Shown here: one piece after another, positions 5,570-6,016 of the stretch
Layout: every line of letters begins with the position of its first letter
Position numbering within the stretch: the stretch's first letter is position 1
NCBI GenBank assembly: GCA_018609945.1
Contig: JAHENO010000124.1
Location: 1-6,016 of the forward strand
Direction of reading: 5' to 3'
Origin: Haloarculaceae archaeon
Lineage (GTDB): Archaea > Halobacteriota > Halobacteria > Halobacteriales > Haloarculaceae
Length of the DNA stretch: 6,016 nucleotides
Notes under the pieces: generated by a model
What the model was told of the DNA's origin: nothing
What the model saw: only the letters and a program-made list of their open reading frames with translations
Databases searched by the model: none
Made by a program: the position numbers and the translations under genes

Positions 5570-6016
5570 TCACCCCCCTCGGGCGGGTCGTCGCCACAGA
5601 GGACGCTCTCGGAGCGTTCCAGTTCCGCGACCTCGCCACCCTCGATCTGACCGCCGTCGGTCGTCGCGCGCGGCGACTGCTCCTCGGCGGCGAACTTCGC
5701 CGTCGCGCGTGGTTCCCGGGTTCCGGGTTTCTCGGCGTAGGCCAGCGTGTAGTAATCGCGCTCCGCGATGACCTCGGGGTCGTACGTGACGACCGTCTCG
5801 CCCTGTTCCATGTAGAGTCGCCGGCCGTACGTGACCTCGTAGCCGGCCTCGACGAGTCCCTCGTGGGTCGCAGGCGCGTCGGTGACCTTGAACAGGATCA
5901 TGCGGTCCGGACCTGTCGGGGAGTGGCCCCCGGCGGCCTCCCGTAGCGCCAGGCTGGACCCCGAAGCGACTTCGACACCGAGCGCGGTCGTGAAGGCGGT
6001 GACCGCACTCACGCCG
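5560..6016 (-). CDS. cbiL: Cobalt-factor II (precorrin-2) C20-methyltransferase CbiL, C-terminal part
   Basis: CbiL methylates C20 of cobalt-factor II with S-adenosylmethionine, giving cobalt-factor III. The gene enters from beyond 6016, so its start is outside the window. The first visible residues, GVSAVTAFTTALGVEVASGSS, match the post-PGV helix of this family, so the GTG at 6012 is an internal Val and not a start. DRMILFKVTDA, YEVTYGRRLYMEQGE and the YDPEVIAERDYYTLAYAEK block form the usual C-terminal end of a C20-methyltransferase. After that comes an extra acidic tail of about 55 residues ending in LCGDDPPEGGEWW. The C20 specificity is inferred from these motifs and from the operon position directly before cbiF. 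The stop overlaps the cbiF start by 4 to 10 bp. Confidence 0.88.
   Translation of the reverse strand, partial: GVSAVTAFTTALGVEVASGSSLALREAAGGHSPTGPDRMILFKVTDAPATHEGLVEAGYEVTYGRRLYMEQGETVVTYDPEVIAERDYYTLAYAEKPGTREPRATAKFAAEEQSPRATTDGGQIEGGEVAELERSESVLCGDDPPEGGEWW
5570..5580 (-). promoter_or_regulatory. Ribosome-binding region for cbiF
   Basis: The minus strand reads GAGGGGGGTGA immediately before three tandem GTG codons. GAGG is 7 bases from the first GTG (5569), and GGTGA is 6 bases from the third (5563). Either pairing is acceptable, so the exact initiation codon stays ambiguous. Confidence 0.5.

Noticed and set aside
4643..5650. Long plus-strand open frame opposite cbiF
   Set aside because: It has no recognisable motif, is Arg/Val/Asp-rich, and mirrors a clear CbiF gene. 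High-GC genes with a strong third-position bias produce such antisense frames.

Overview
The window reads as one uninterrupted stretch of a haloarchaeal cobalamin (vitamin B12) corrin-ring operon. Every supportable gene lies on the minus strand, so transcription runs from position 6016 toward position 1. The haloarchaeal assignment is an inference from three things: high G+C, very acidic proteins rich in Asp, Glu, Ser and Thr, and a gene content and order that resembles the halophilic archaeal cobalamin cluster.

In transcription order the layout is: the 3' part of cbiL (cobalt-factor II C20-methyltransferase, 5560 to beyond 6016); cbiF (C11-methyltransferase, 4646-5569, GTG start); cbiG (cobalt-precorrin-5A hydrolase, 3642-4643); a divergent cbiH paralogue (2750-3640); a canonical-looking cbiH with a Cys-repeat N-terminal tail (1725-2750); a small three-Cys ferredoxin (1444-1722); an uncharacterised operon protein that resembles a two-motif LAGLIDADG protein (782-1453); and the 5' part of cbiX (sirohydrochlorin cobaltochelatase, 1-785). 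Neighbouring genes overlap by 1 to 10 bp or are separated by only 1 or 2 bp. There is no room for an internal promoter or terminator outside coding sequence, and no gene-free stretch.

Functionally this is the early-cobalt-insertion ('anaerobic') route. CbiX puts Co2+ into sirohydrochlorin, CbiL methylates C20, CbiH methylates C17 and contracts the ring, CbiF methylates C11, and CbiG opens the lactone and releases acetaldehyde. Other enzymes of the route (CbiC, CbiD, CbiE, CbiT, CbiJ) are not in the window and may lie beyond its edges.

The parts least explained by textbook B12 synthesis are four SKCGAS repeats in a disordered tail on CbiH, a second diverged CbiH, a ferredoxin directly downstream of cbiH, and a LAGLIDADG-like protein whose second catalytic acid is replaced by Cys. 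Large plus-strand open frames are present throughout but are best read as shadows of the high-GC minus-strand genes.
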